Below are positions 49,610 through 62,253 of a stretch of DNA of 64,000 nucleotides, piece after piece. How positions within the stretch are numbered: position 1 is the stretch's first letter; every line of letters starts with the position of its first letter. A program made the position numbers and the translations under genes. The stretch is from JAIUNP01 sp020161975. Lineage in GTDB: Bacteria > Pseudomonadota > Alphaproteobacteria > Rhizobiales > Beijerinckiaceae. Where the stretch lies: positions 22,189-86,188 of the forward strand of contig DAIOGK010000014.1 in assembly GCA_036745275.1 (NCBI GenBank). The letters are read 5' to 3'. The notes below the pieces were generated by a model. That model did no database searches and was not told the origin of the DNA. It saw only the letters and a list, made by a program, of their open reading frames with translations.

Positions 49610-51028
49610 TCAGCGCGGCAGGGTGGTTGCGCCCATCAGGTATTCATCGATGGACCGCGCGGCCTGGCGGCCTTCACGGATCGCCCAGACAACCAGCGAC
49701 TGGCCGCGACGCATGTCGCCGGCAGCAAAGACCTTCTCGACCGAGGTCTTGTAGCTCAGTGTGTTCGCCGCGACGTTCTTGCGCGGATCGGTTTCCAGCC
49801 CAAGTTCGCTGATCATGCCTTCGAGCACCGGATGCACGAAGCCCATGGCGAGCAGGACGAGATCCGCCTTGAGCACGAACTCCGAGCCTTCGACCTTCTG
49901 CATCTTCTGATCGAGGCGGTGGCAGTGCAGTTCCTTGACGACACCACCTTCGCCGGTCAGCCTGGCTGTGGCGACGGCGAAGTCGCGGTTGGCGCCTTCC
50001 TCGTGGCTTGAGGAGGTGCGCAGCTTCAGCGGCCAGTTCGGCCACGTCAGCAGCTTGTTCTCCTTCACCGGCGGCTGCGGCATGATCTCAAGCTGTGTCA
50101 CCGACAGGGCGCCCTGACGCACGGAGGTGCCGATGCAGTCCGAGCCGGTGTCGCCGCCGCCGATGACGACGACATGCTTGCCGCCGGCGAGGATCGGCTC
50201 CACCTGCCCGATCGACTCATCCGAAACGCGGCGGTTCTGCTGGGGTAGGAACTCCATGGCGAAATGGACGCCATCAAGGTTGCGGCCTTCGACCGGCAGG
50301 TCGCGCGGGGCCTCGGCGCCGCCGGTCAGCAGCACGGCGTCGTGGCGTGCGACCAATTCGGCTGCGGGGATCGTCCGTCCGATGTGCTGGTTGTAATGGA
50401 AAGTGACGCCTTCGGCCTCCATCTGCGCGATGCGGCGGTCGATCAGCGTCTTTTCCATCTTGAAGTCGGGGATGCCGTACCGCAGCAGGCCGCCGGCCTT
50501 GGCGTGCTTTTCATAAACGTGGACATCATGACCAGCCCGCGCCAGTTGCTGGGCAGCAGCGAGGCCGGCAGGGCCGGCGCCGACGACGGCAATCGACTTG
50601 CCGGTCTTTGCCGGTGCAATTTCCGGCTTCAGCCAGCCGTTCTTCCAGGCGCGGTCGACAATCGCGCATTCGATTGTCTTGATGGTGACCGGGGTGTCCT
50701 CGATGTTCAGCGTGCAGGACGCCTCGCAGGGCGCCGGGCAGACGCGTCCGGTGAATTCGGGGAAATTGTTGGTGGAATGAAGGTTGCGCGAGGCTTCCTC
50801 CCACTCGCCGCGATAGACGAGATCGTTCCAGTCCGGGATCTGGTTGTTCACCGGGCAGCCGTTATGGCAATAGGGAATGCCGCAATTCATGCAGCGCGAA
50901 GCCTGATCCCGCGTCGTTTCCTCCGACAGGGGGATCATGAACTCCTTGTAGTGACGAATGCGGTCCGAAGCCGGCGCATACTTGCGGTCCTGCCGGTCGA
51001 TTTCAAGAAAGCCTGTAACCTTGCCCAT
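49610..51028 (-). CDS. gltD: Glutamate synthase, small subunit (beta)
   Basis: 472 residues from ATG 51028 (GAGG ribosome site). N-terminal [4Fe-4S] cysteines: CMNCGIPYCHNGC (46-58) and CPAPCEASC (97-105). FAD-binding GAGPAGLAAA near 150 and NADPH-binding GGGDTGSD near 290, followed by GDMRRGQSLVVWAIREGR at the C-terminus. It delivers electrons from NADPH through FAD and Fe-S to the large subunit in the GOGAT reaction (glutamine + 2-oxoglutarate to two glutamate). Oddly, two unrelated genes separate it from gltB on the same strand. Confidence 0.96.
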   Translation of the reverse strand: MGKVTGFLEIDRQDRKYAPASDRIRHYKEFMIPLSEETTRDQASRCMNCGIPYCHNGCPVNNQIPDWNDLVYRGEWEEASRNLHSTNNFPEFTGRVCPAPCEASCTLNIEDTPVTIKTIECAIVDRAWKNGWLKPEIAPAKTGKSIAVVGAGPAGLAAAQQLARAGHDVHVYEKHAKAGGLLRYGIPDFKMEKTLIDRRIAQMEAEGVTFHYNQHIGRTIPAAELVARHDAVLLTGGAEAPRDLPVEGRNLDGVHFAMEFLPQQNRRVSDESIGQVEPILAGGKHVVVIGGGDTGSDCIGTSVRQGALSVTQLEIMPQPPVKENKLLTWPNWPLKLRTSSSHEEGANRDFAVATARLTGEGGVVKELHCHRLDQKMQKVEGSEFVLKADLVLLAMGFVHPVLEGMISELGLETDPRKNVAANTLSYKTSVEKVFAAGDMRRGQSLVVWAIREGRQAARSIDEYLMGATTLPR

Positions 51029-51043
51029 GATGACCTCGGATGC

Positions 51044-51637
51044 TCAGTGAAGGGTTTCGGGAAGTCCGAGCGCGGTCTGGACGCGGCGGACCCATGCGGT
51101 GAGATTGGGGCGGGACGAAAGATCGAACCCGCCTTCGTGTGCAAATTGCGTGTAGGCGACGAGCGAGATGTCGGCGATGGAAAGGGTGCCATTGGCGAGC
51201 CACTCACGGTCGGTCAGCGCCTGCTCCATGAAATCGAGCGCCTGTTCCCCGCGTTGAACGCGCAATGCGTCACGGCTTGCCTTCGATCTGCCGAGATAGA
51301 ACATGTGAAACCGGCATCCCGCGACAAAGAACTCATGCTCGTTCTGTTCCCAGAACAGCCATTCATCGACCTTGGCCGCAGCGAAAGGATCATCCGGCAG
51401 CAACCGGCTGCCGCGCGCGAGATAGCGCATGATCGCGTTCGATTGCGCCAGGAACCGCCCGTCTTTTAATTCGAGCACTGGAATCTGACCGAAAACGTTC
51501 TTGTTCAGAAAGTCCGGCGTGCGCGTTTCACCGCTGAGCGTGTCAACGGATATGAACCGGAACGGAATTCGCAGGTGCTCCGCGACATACTTCACCTTCA
51601 GGCAGTTGCCGGAGTTGAGATCGCCGTAGAGGATCAT
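51044..51637 (-). CDS. Glutathione S-transferase family protein
   Basis: 197 residues. The N-terminal thioredoxin-like domain (1-78) has MILYGDLNSGNCLKVKYVAEHL and the conserved cis-Pro/Ser pattern GQIPVLELKDGRFLAQSNAI (49-68); the helical domain follows (about 88-197) with LADGTLSIADISLVAYTQFA-like ending ANGTLSIADISLVAYTQF. A catalytic Ser/Cys is expected near residue 9-12 (NSGNC). It lies between gltB and gltD, translationally coupled to YbjQ by ATGA. Most members detoxify electrophiles with glutathione; its specific role here is unknown. Confidence 0.87.
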   Translation of the reverse strand: MILYGDLNSGNCLKVKYVAEHLRIPFRFISVDTLSGETRTPDFLNKNVFGQIPVLELKDGRFLAQSNAIMRYLARGSRLLPDDPFAAAKVDEWLFWEQNEHEFFVAGCRFHMFYLGRSKASRDALRVQRGEQALDFMEQALTDREWLANGTLSIADISLVAYTQFAHEGGFDLSSRPNLTAWVRRVQTALGLPETLH

Positions 51638-51957
51638 CTCAGCACCACCGCCGTTCCCGAGGCCGCGACCATCAATAGGCCGCCGTCCGCGATGGTGATC
51701 GATTCAAAGTCGTAGTCGACGCCGACGATGGCATTGGCGCCGAGTTTGTTCGCCTCCGCGATCATGTCCTCAAGTGCTGCTTGCCGCGCCCCTGCGATGA
51801 CTTTCTCATAGCCGCCTGCGCGCCCGCCGACGAAGTCGCGGACGGAGGCAAACCAGTCGCGCATGAAATTGCCGCCCATGATCGCTTCTCCCGAGACGAT
51901 GCCCCGGTATTCGGCGATGCTGCGGCCTTCAACGGATGGTGTGGTGGTGACGATCAT
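51634..51957 (-). CDS. YbjQ/DUF74 family protein
   Basis: 107 residues, complete length for the family. Signature blocks IVTTTPSVEGRSIAEYRGIVSGEAIMGGNF (2-31) and ALEDMIAEANKLGANAIVGVDYDFE (63-87) are those of YbjQ (UPF0145), a small pentameric beta-rich protein of unknown function, sometimes suggested to bind metals. Its last 4 bases (ATGA) overlap the GST start, so the two genes are coupled. It lies 142 bases from the end of gltB. Confidence 0.88.
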   Translation of the reverse strand: MIVTTTPSVEGRSIAEYRGIVSGEAIMGGNFMRDWFASVRDFVGGRAGGYEKVIAGARQAALEDMIAEANKLGANAIVGVDYDFESITIADGGLLMVAASGTAVVLR

Positions 51958-52032
51958 GGTCTTGCTCGACGTGGGGCATTGGCTGCTGCGCTGTCATTCC
52001 GGGGGCTGCGCGGTTGAGCGTGATATGACCGC

Positions 52033-52084
52033 GTCCGGGATGCATGGCGATGGTCCGCCGGCAGCGCCATCGGCGCTCCCGGAC
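52033..52084. other. Inverted-repeat structure between gltB and ybjQ
   Basis: GTCCGGGA (52033-52040) and TCCCGGAC (52077-52084) form an 8-bp perfect stem enclosing further GC-rich hairpins in the 142-base gap after gltB. No T-run, so termination is uncertain; it might attenuate readthrough into ybjQ-GST-gltD. Confidence 0.35.
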
Positions 52085-52099
52085 TAACGGGCTGGCGGA

Positions 52100-56821
<4,722 letters not shown>

Positions 56822-57051
56822 GACACGCTCCTTGCCCGCCACACCGGCGGCTCTCGGGTTACTTCAGTCGGCTTCCGCGCACGTGCGGGCATCCAGGATG
56901 GACCTAAAGGTCAGTAGTCCTGTCCTAAATACCTTGGAACGATGCCAGAAATCCCAAAACGTGGCAAGCGCATCACGCGGAAAAGTCATTGCGAATCACG
57001 TCGCCGCCGGCACTGTTGCATGTGTGTGACTCCCGGCCAGAGAGAGTGGAT

Positions 57052-58122
57052 ATGAACTTTTCATCCGATAATGTTGTGGGCGCCAGTGACAAGGTGCTCT
57101 CGGCCATTGTGGCGGCAAATGACGGAGCCTTGCCGTCCTATGGCAATGATGCGTTGACAAAGCAGGTCGAGGCGCGGTTCCGCACCCTGTTCGAGACCGA
57201 TTGCACGATATTTCTCGTCACCACCGGTACAGCGGCCAATGCGCTTGCGATTTCGACGATGGTGCCGCCCTATGGCGCTCTGCTTTGTCATCGGGAAAGC
57301 CATGTCATCGATGATGAATGCGGCGCGCCGGAATTTCTGGCCGGTGGGGCCAAGTTGGTCGGCATCGCCGGCATGGGGGCGAAACTCACCGCCGAGGGCA
57401 TCAACGCGCATCTTGCCAATGAACCGGGCGGCACCAACCATCCGCCGTTCCGGGGGGTGAGCCTGTCGCAGGCGACCGAATGCGGCATGGTCTATCGTCC
57501 GGAGGAAATTGCCGCCATCGCAACTGTCGCGCACGGGGCAGGCATGGCTGTGCATATGGACGGCGCGCGTTTTGCCAATGCGCTGCTGACGCTCGGGTGC
57601 ACGCCCGCCGAGATGACCTGGAAGGCGGGGGTGGATGTGCTTTCCTTCGGCGGCACCAAGAACGGCTGCCTGATGGCCGAAGCGGTGGTATTTTTCAATG
57701 CGGGGCTGGCGAAGGATTTTCAGTACCGGCGCAAGCGGGCCGCGCAGACGGTTTCCAAGGGGCGGCTGCTGGCTGCGCAGTTCGATGCCTATCTGGACGG
57801 CGATCACTGGCTTGACCTTGCTCGCCATGCCAATGCCATGGCGCGCGCGCTGTCGCTGGGGCTTGCCGCCAGTCCGGGGGTGCGGCTTGCCTGGCCAACC
57901 GAGGCGAACGAAGTGTTCGTGATCTTGCCCGAGGCGCAGGCCAACGCACTCCGGGCAGCCGGTGCGCACTTTTATGACTGGACCGATCTCTCCCTGGCGC
58001 CGGGGAACGGTCTGAAACCTGGAGAGATCGTCGCTCGGCTGGTCACGTCTTTCGCGACGACGCCCGCCGAGGTCGAGGCGTTTATCGGTGTAGCGCGTTC
58101 AAATGCCATTCAGGCCATATGA
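57052..58122 (+). CDS. Low-specificity L-threonine aldolase family / beta-eliminating lyase
   Basis: 356 residues from ATG 57052. Fold-type I PLP enzyme of the threonine aldolase/tryptophanase-like family: MNFSSDNVVGAS start, NDALTKQVEARF, HRESHVIDDECGAPEF, VHMDGARFANAL with the conserved Asp, and the PLP lysine K203 in SFGGTKNGCL. It would cleave L-threonine or L-allo-threonine to glycine and acetaldehyde, or act on another hydroxy-amino acid. A longer in-frame extension from 56989 has no family sequence. Divergent from gltB. Confidence 0.88.
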   Translation: MNFSSDNVVGASDKVLSAIVAANDGALPSYGNDALTKQVEARFRTLFETDCTIFLVTTGTAANALAISTMVPPYGALLCHRESHVIDDECGAPEFLAGGAKLVGIAGMGAKLTAEGINAHLANEPGGTNHPPFRGVSLSQATECGMVYRPEEIAAIATVAHGAGMAVHMDGARFANALLTLGCTPAEMTWKAGVDVLSFGGTKNGCLMAEAVVFFNAGLAKDFQYRRKRAAQTVSKGRLLAAQFDAYLDGDHWLDLARHANAMARALSLGLAASPGVRLAWPTEANEVFVILPEAQANALRAAGAHFYDWTDLSLAPGNGLKPGEIVARLVTSFATTPAEVEAFIGVARSNAIQAI

Positions 58123-58209
58123 TTGACATCTTGCCTGTCCCAAATCGGGACGGGTGGCGACTGTTCGGGAAGGGGGAAGGCCGATGCCTCCCCAAGGCAG
58201 GATGCGACA

Positions 58210-58947
58210 ATGGTTTTGCGCAAGGATTTTACGGGATTGATCTGCGCGTGCGGGATTGGTGCGGCACTGGTGCTGTCGATGCCGGGCGCCGCCACGGCAC
58301 AGAGGTGGCACTACGGTCCGGGTCTGAGCCCGCGCGATGTGGTCGAGGATCTGAGGGACGAGGGGTTCCGTCGCATTTCGCCGCCGGTGCTCAACCGCGA
58401 TGCCTACGTTCTTGATGCAATCGACCCCTATGACACGCCCGTCAGGCTGATCGTCAGTGCCTATGACGGTCGCATTCTGGCCGTGCATCGGCAGCGCGAT
58501 GCCGGCTGGCAGCGGGGCGGGCGGCCTCTGCCGCCCGTGGATGATCTCGATGATAGCGAGCCGATCTTCAGCTCGCCGCCGTCGTCGCCGCGACGCCCCG
58601 CGCGTCAGGCGACGGTACCAGCCCCGAAGACAGAGCCGTCGAGGGCGAGCAATCCCGCATTGACGCCCAAGACGCCGACCGTGGTCAAGACCTCGCCGCT
58701 GGCGATTCCGAAAGACAGGGAGGCCAAGGGGGACAAGTCTGGCGACAAGGGGTCCGTGGCTGCAATGCCAGGCAGCAAGACAGCGCCGCGCATCATTCCC
58801 ATGACGCCGGCGGCAGCAGTGCCGCCGAAGGGTGCTGCTTCAGGCGCAACGCCTGCACCGAAAGCCGCTGCACCGGCGGCAGGCACGACGCCCTCGCCCA
58901 CGCTGGCGCCAACGCCGCCGATGGTGCCACCGGCGGCGTTGGAATAG
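58210..58947 (+). CDS. Secreted PepSY-like protein with Pro/Ala-rich tail
   Basis: 245 residues from ATG 58210, with a GGCAGGA ribosome site. Signal peptide about 1-30 (ending ATA-Q). Residues about 35-100 read GLSPRDVVEDLRDEGFRRISP and VLDAIDPYDTPVRLIVSAYDGRILAVH, a helix-two-strand plan resembling PepSY domains. The remaining 140 residues are low complexity, Pro/Ala/Lys-rich. Not a recognised enzyme. The related, shorter PepSY-like gene at 59719 suggests duplication. A CCTGTCCC/GGGACGGG-like hairpin (58134-58154) lies before the gene. Confidence 0.6.
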   Translation: MVLRKDFTGLICACGIGAALVLSMPGAATAQRWHYGPGLSPRDVVEDLRDEGFRRISPPVLNRDAYVLDAIDPYDTPVRLIVSAYDGRILAVHRQRDAGWQRGGRPLPPVDDLDDSEPIFSSPPSSPRRPARQATVPAPKTEPSRASNPALTPKTPTVVKTSPLAIPKDREAKGDKSGDKGSVAAMPGSKTAPRIIPMTPAAAVPPKGAASGATPAPKAAAPAAGTTPSPTLAPTPPMVPPAALE

Positions 58948-58956
58948 GGGTTGAGC

Positions 58957-58978
58957 GGCGCCCCGGCGTTGGGGCGCC
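58957..58978. terminator. Hairpin between PepSY-like gene and hsp20
   Basis: Perfect 8-bp stem GGCGCCCC / GGGGCGCC with loop GGCGTT between the convergent PepSY-like (ends 58947) and Hsp20 (ends 58987) genes. No T-run; plausible weak bidirectional terminator. Confidence 0.5.
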
Positions 58979-58986
58979 AGACATCG

Positions 58987-59445
58987 TCAGTGGGTGGCTT
59001 CGAGCGTGGTCGGAGCGCTGCCGTTGATCGGCACCAGACGCGGCTTTTTGGCCTCCGGCACCTCGCGCTTCAAGTCAATAAAGAGCAGGCCGTTTTCAAG
59101 GCGCGCGCCGGCCACCACTACGGTGTCGGCAAGCTGGAAGCGACGCTCGAATGCACGCGAGGCAATGCCCTGGAACAGCATTTCGGTCGACGGCTCGTCG
59201 TCCTTCTGAAGCTTTTCGCCGCGGACGGCAAGGACCTGTTCCTCGATCTGGACGGTCAGTTCCTTATCGCTGAAGCCGGCGACGGCCAGCGTGATGCGAT
59301 ACTCGCTCTCGCCGGTTTTCTCGATGTTGTAACGCGGATAGCCCGTGCCGGACGTATCGAAGCGCGGCGCATCATCGAACAGCGAAAACAGCCGGTCGAA
59401 GCCGACGGTCGAACGGTGAAGGGGGGTGTGGTTATAGTGACGCAT
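58987..59445 (-). CDS. Small heat-shock protein, Hsp20/IbpA family
   Basis: 152 residues from ATG 59445, fixed by a perfect AAGGAGGA ribosome site 5 bases upstream. Alpha-crystallin domain (about 35-125) with PRYNIEKTGESEYRITLAVAGFSDKELTV and the family motif A-x-x-x-n-GLL, here GARLENGLLFIDLKREVPE. Short N-terminal tail (MRHYNHTPLHRSTVGFDRLFSLFDD) typical of class A rhizobial small Hsps. ATP-independent holdase that keeps denatured proteins soluble. A textbook sigma-32 promoter (CTTGAA-N14-CCCCAAAT) lies 95-122 bases upstream, so it is heat-regulated. Confidence 0.93.
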   Translation of the reverse strand: MRHYNHTPLHRSTVGFDRLFSLFDDAPRFDTSGTGYPRYNIEKTGESEYRITLAVAGFSDKELTVQIEEQVLAVRGEKLQKDDEPSTEMLFQGIASRAFERRFQLADTVVVAGARLENGLLFIDLKREVPEAKKPRLVPINGSAPTTLEATH

Positions 59446-59539
59446 GACTGTCCTCCTTGAAGCGACAGAATGGGCGAACGCCGCCGTCAGTGGCCGGCAT
59501 CCGGGGTTCATGCAGCCGATATTGGCCTGCATGGCCCTG

Positions 59540-59567
59540 ATTTGGGGAGGATCCGGCGGTGTTCAAG
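59540..59567 (-). promoter_or_regulatory. RpoH (sigma-32) promoter of hsp20
   Basis: On the minus strand: -35 CTTGAA (59567-59562), 14-base spacer, -10 CCCCAAAT (59547-59540). This fits the sigma-32 consensus (CTTGAAA, CCCCAT-T) with the spacing seen in known heat-shock promoters. Transcript start expected near 59533, giving a 5' UTR of about 88 bases. Confidence 0.8.
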
Positions 59568-59718
59568 TGGCAATGCGAAAATTTGGCTGACCGCTCATCT
59601 CAGGAACAGGGCGGGGCAGACGGACATCTTGCAGCGCCGGATCCTGATCCGCCGGTGAATGCCTGCTGAACGGCCTGCTCCGGACCAGTTCAGTGACAAG
59701 GGCGCAGGATGCGCCATC

Positions 59719-60036
59719 ATGACCGCGCTGCTCACCCCCTTTTTCGTCCGCCTGAGGTGCCTCCTGCTTGGTGCCGGGCTGGTTGTGGGTGCGGTGATGG
59801 CGCCGCCGCTCAGCGCCGCTGATCCTCCCCGGCTTGGCCCCGAAGAGATCGTGGGCAAGATCGAGCGGGCCGGATATGGCAACGTCTCGCGCCTGCGCCA
59901 CCGGGGTGACGTCTATACCGCCGATGCGATGACGAAGGATGGGTTGCCGGTGCATGTGGTTGTCAACGGTACCACCGGCGCCATCGTCGGGTTGCGCTAC
60001 ATTGACCGCATGCTCGTCGGGGCTCCCGGCGGATAG
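59719..60036 (+). CDS. Small secreted PepSY-like protein
   Basis: 105 residues from ATG 59719 (AGGA 9 bases upstream; an upstream in-frame ATG at 59659 gives an implausible N-terminus). Hydrophobic signal segment 5-30 (PFFVRLRCLLLGAGLVVGAVMAP), cleavage near LSA-A. The mature part reads LGPEEIVGKIERAGYGNVSRLRHRG, VYTADAMTKDGLPVHVVVNGTTGAIVGLRYI, which is one PepSY-like unit: helix, strand with D-x-x-G, and a final V-x-G-x-x-G-x-I-V turn. Resembles the first domain of the 58210 gene. Unknown role; may be a periplasmic protease inhibitor or ligand module, as PepSY domains can be. Confidence 0.62.
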   Translation: MTALLTPFFVRLRCLLLGAGLVVGAVMAPPLSAADPPRLGPEEIVGKIERAGYGNVSRLRHRGDVYTADAMTKDGLPVHVVVNGTTGAIVGLRYIDRMLVGAPGG

Positions 60037-60095
60037 CGCTTGCCGCCGGGCGCGGGCATTGACAATGGGGATAGTCCTGCCCGATTCAGGTTCCC

Positions 60096-61049
60096 ATGCA
60101 GCTTGCTTGCGGTCATCTCGTCGACATTCCGGAGAACCCGATGCCACCGGGCGGGTCTTGCTTTGCGCTCGTGGCGGGGGATGGCGTGCCACTGCGTGCG
60201 GCCTGGTGGCCGGGGTCGGCAGGACAGGGAACGGTGCTTGTTTTGCCCGGGCGTGGGGATTTCATCGAAAAATACTTCGAGATGATCGGACATTTCCAGA
60301 CTCAGGGGCTGGCGGTCCTGGCACTCGACTGGCGCGGGCAGGGCGGCTCTGCGCGCCTGCTCGGCAATCCGCGCAAGGGACACGTCGATGATTTCGCGCA
60401 TTACCGGCGTGATCTTATGGCGGCATTCGGCCATCTGGAGCGCATCGAAGCGCCGAAGCCGTGGTTTGGCCTTGCCCATTCGATGGGCGGAGCCATCCTC
60501 ACCGAGGCGCTCTGTCGGGGCGAGCGGCGCCTGGCGCGCGCCGTGCTGCCGGCGCCCATGTACGGGATTCGCGGGGTTGGAACGCACAGCTTCGCTGCTC
60601 TGGCGGCCGGTGCGCTCGATCTGATTGGTTTGGGTGGCATGTTCGTTCCGGCTGCTGGCCGGCATTCGGCGACGGCATTTGCGCCATTCGCCGGAAACCC
60701 CCTGACCTCGGACGAGCGGCGTTATCTCATCGGCTCAGCCGTTCTGATCGCCGCGCCGGACCTTGCCATCGGTGCGCCGACGATTTCATGGGTGGCGTCA
60801 GCGTTGCGGTTGATCCGGGATTTCGAGCGGCCGGACTTCGGGCTGACCATGCGCTGTCCGATGCTCATTCTCGCCGCCGGCGCCGATACGATCGTCAGCA
60901 CGCCGGCGACAGAGCGCATTGCGCTAACCTTGCGTGGCACATCCTTTGTGACCATTCCCGGGGCGCGGCACGAGATCCTGATGGAACGCGATGCCTTGCG
61001 CGGGCAGGCGCTTGCGGCCATCGACGCCTTCATCCGTTCAGAAGCCTGA
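60096..61049 (+). CDS. Alpha/beta hydrolase, lysophospholipase-like (PldB family)
   Basis: 317 residues. Typical features of the PldB/monoacylglycerol lipase group: LVLPGRGDFIEKYFE (oxyanion-hole region, with G-R-G replacing the H-G dipeptide), LDWRGQGGSAR, the nucleophile Ser in GLAHSMGGAI (about 125-132, G-x-S-x-G as H-S-M-G-G), a later Asp in MLILAAGADTIVST, and the catalytic His in IPGARHEILMERD near the C-terminus. No signal peptide, so cytoplasmic or peripheral. It ends 20 bases inside the convergent hisN gene. Confidence 0.87.
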   Translation: MQLACGHLVDIPENPMPPGGSCFALVAGDGVPLRAAWWPGSAGQGTVLVLPGRGDFIEKYFEMIGHFQTQGLAVLALDWRGQGGSARLLGNPRKGHVDDFAHYRRDLMAAFGHLERIEAPKPWFGLAHSMGGAILTEALCRGERRLARAVLPAPMYGIRGVGTHSFAALAAGALDLIGLGGMFVPAAGRHSATAFAPFAGNPLTSDERRYLIGSAVLIAAPDLAIGAPTISWVASALRLIRDFERPDFGLTMRCPMLILAAGADTIVSTPATERIALTLRGTSFVTIPGARHEILMERDALRGQALAAIDAFIRSEA

Positions 61050-61815
61050 GCGCTTTTTCGTGCAACTGGCGGTTCGCCGCCGCAATGACGTTGCCGCCAT
61101 CGCTTGCCGGTCTGCCCTGCCAGTTTGTGACGACGCCGCCCGCGCCTTCGATCACCGGAATGAGGGCGACGATGTCATAGGGCTGGAGACGGGCCTCGAC
61201 GACCAGATCAATCTGGCCGGCGGCGAGCATGGCATAGGCATAACAATCGGTGCCATAACGCGCGAGTTTGGCCGGACGCTCGATCCGGTCATAAGCGGCG
61301 CGTTCATCAGCCGTAAACAGCGCCGGGCTGGTGGTCATCACAATCGCTTCGGCAAGATCGGTCGTGGTGCGCGTCGTCAGCTTGCGCTCGCCGGACGGGC
61401 CCTTCAGCCAAGCCCGTGCGCCATCGCCGATGAACATCTCCCGCGTGTAGGGCTGGTTCATCAGGCCCAGCACGGGAACATTGTTGCGCTTGAGACCGAT
61501 CAGCGTACCCCACACCGGCAATCCGCAGAGAAACGAACGGGTGCCGTCGATGGGGTCGACCACCCAGACGAATTCGGCGTCGGTATCCGAACTGCCGAAC
61601 TCCTCGCCAAGAATGCCATGCTGCGGAAAATGCGCCCGGATTTCGCGTCGGATCACGAGTTCGGCGGCCCGATCCGCCTCGGTCACCGGGTCGAAGGCAC
61701 CGGGGGGGGCTTTGTCAGCGACAGAAAAATGGCTGCGGAAGAAGGGGAGAATGGCTTCGCTGGACACCCGCGCCAGATGTTCGAGAAAATCAACAAGTTC
61801 GACCGGACGCATCAT
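61030..61815 (-). CDS. hisN: Inositol-monophosphatase family (HisN/SuhB type)
   Basis: 261 residues from ATG 61815 with a GGAAGG site. Mg-dependent sugar phosphatase motifs: GILGEEFG (about 67-74), WVVDPIDGTRSF (about 84-95) with the D-P-I-D-G-T core, and a C-terminal YDIVALIPVIEGAGG block. In several Hyphomicrobiales this subfamily provides the missing histidinol-phosphatase (HisN) of histidine synthesis; SuhB-type inositol monophosphatase is the alternative. Its neighbourhood (sRNA of the suhB motif family just upstream, N-formylglutamate-type hydrolase beyond) fits. Overlaps the hydrolase 3' end by 20 bases. Confidence 0.87.
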   Translation of the reverse strand: MMRPVELVDFLEHLARVSSEAILPFFRSHFSVADKAPPGAFDPVTEADRAAELVIRREIRAHFPQHGILGEEFGSSDTDAEFVWVVDPIDGTRSFLCGLPVWGTLIGLKRNNVPVLGLMNQPYTREMFIGDGARAWLKGPSGERKLTTRTTTDLAEAIVMTTSPALFTADERAAYDRIERPAKLARYGTDCYAYAMLAAGQIDLVVEARLQPYDIVALIPVIEGAGGVVTNWQGRPASDGGNVIAAANRQLHEKALRLLNG

Positions 61816-61928
61816 ATTCCCTTCCGAGGTGACCGCGGTTCCATGTGGTGGGCGTGACGCGGGTAGGCAGTTGGCGAGGTATGCAAAATTCGCATATTAG
61901 AATTGCAAGGGATAGTTCACGAATTAAC

Positions 61929-61956
61929 TTGATTTTGTGCAGCGCACATTTATATT
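61929..61956 (+). promoter_or_regulatory. Promoter of the suhB/alpha-r8-like sRNA
   Basis: -35 TTGATT (61929-61934), 16-base spacer and -10 TATATT (61951-61956); the RNA is predicted to start at 61963-61964. Good sigma-70 resemblance, with AT-rich surroundings that stand out from the flanking genes. Confidence 0.7.
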
Positions 61957-61963
61957 CGCTCTT

Positions 61964-62050
61964 GCACAACGACGGTTCGCCCTCGTTGTGCAGCCCTCCT
62001 TGGGCGTTTCCTCCCTAGACTTGGGCCACCGTAAGGTGGCCTTTTTTTTG
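61964..62050 (+). ncRNA. suhB/alpha-r8 (MmgR)-type small RNA
   Basis: About 87 nt. Structure: a 9-bp stem GCACAACGA / TCGTTGTGC (61964-61992), a single-stranded stretch containing TTGGGCGTTTCCTCCCT (62001-62017), which is the conserved unpaired segment of the alpha-r8/MmgR family, and a 7-bp terminator stem GGCCACC / GGTGGCC with eight T residues (62025-62050). It starts 148 bases from the HisN/SuhB-family start on the opposite strand, the same neighbourhood that gave the suhB motif its name. Alpha-r8 RNAs are Hfq-dependent regulators in rhizobia. Family match made by eye from memory; a covariance search would settle it. Confidence 0.78.
62025..62050 (+). terminator. Terminator of the sRNA
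   Basis: 7-bp stem GGCCACC / GGTGGCC with a GTAA loop and a T8 run; the 3' end of the alpha-r8-type sRNA. Confidence 0.88.
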
Positions 62051-62253
62051 GTCTGACGCCTTCGGTGCAGCTTTTTTGACCTATTATCAATGGATTAACG
62101 TTCCGTTTCCCTGAGAGCAATCATGCGCGCTCCACCCTCGAAAATCCGTTGAGTCATGCGCGAATCTGTTACCGACGCCTCGCGCGGTTTCATTGTGCAT
62201 CGCAGTGGCTTTCCGCAAAGTATGTTCGCAATCGCAGCATTCTGGTCGGGTGG
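62051..62253. other. Intergenic spacer after the sRNA
   Basis: 203 bases of mixed composition between the sRNA and the end of the amidohydrolase gene. Together with 61816-61963 it is the non-coding interval around the sRNA. It holds a TTAAC-containing stretch at about 62096 (one half of a CtrA-like site) and a short open frame that lacks a ribosome site. I see no gene. Confidence 0.5.

Noticed and set aside
57005..57025. Possible sigma-54 promoter upstream of the threonine aldolase gene
   Set aside because: The GGCAC and TTGCA elements are spaced by only 2 bases instead of 5.
62096..62110. TTAA-N7-TTTC near the sRNA as a CtrA site
   Set aside because: The second half departs too far from TTAA.
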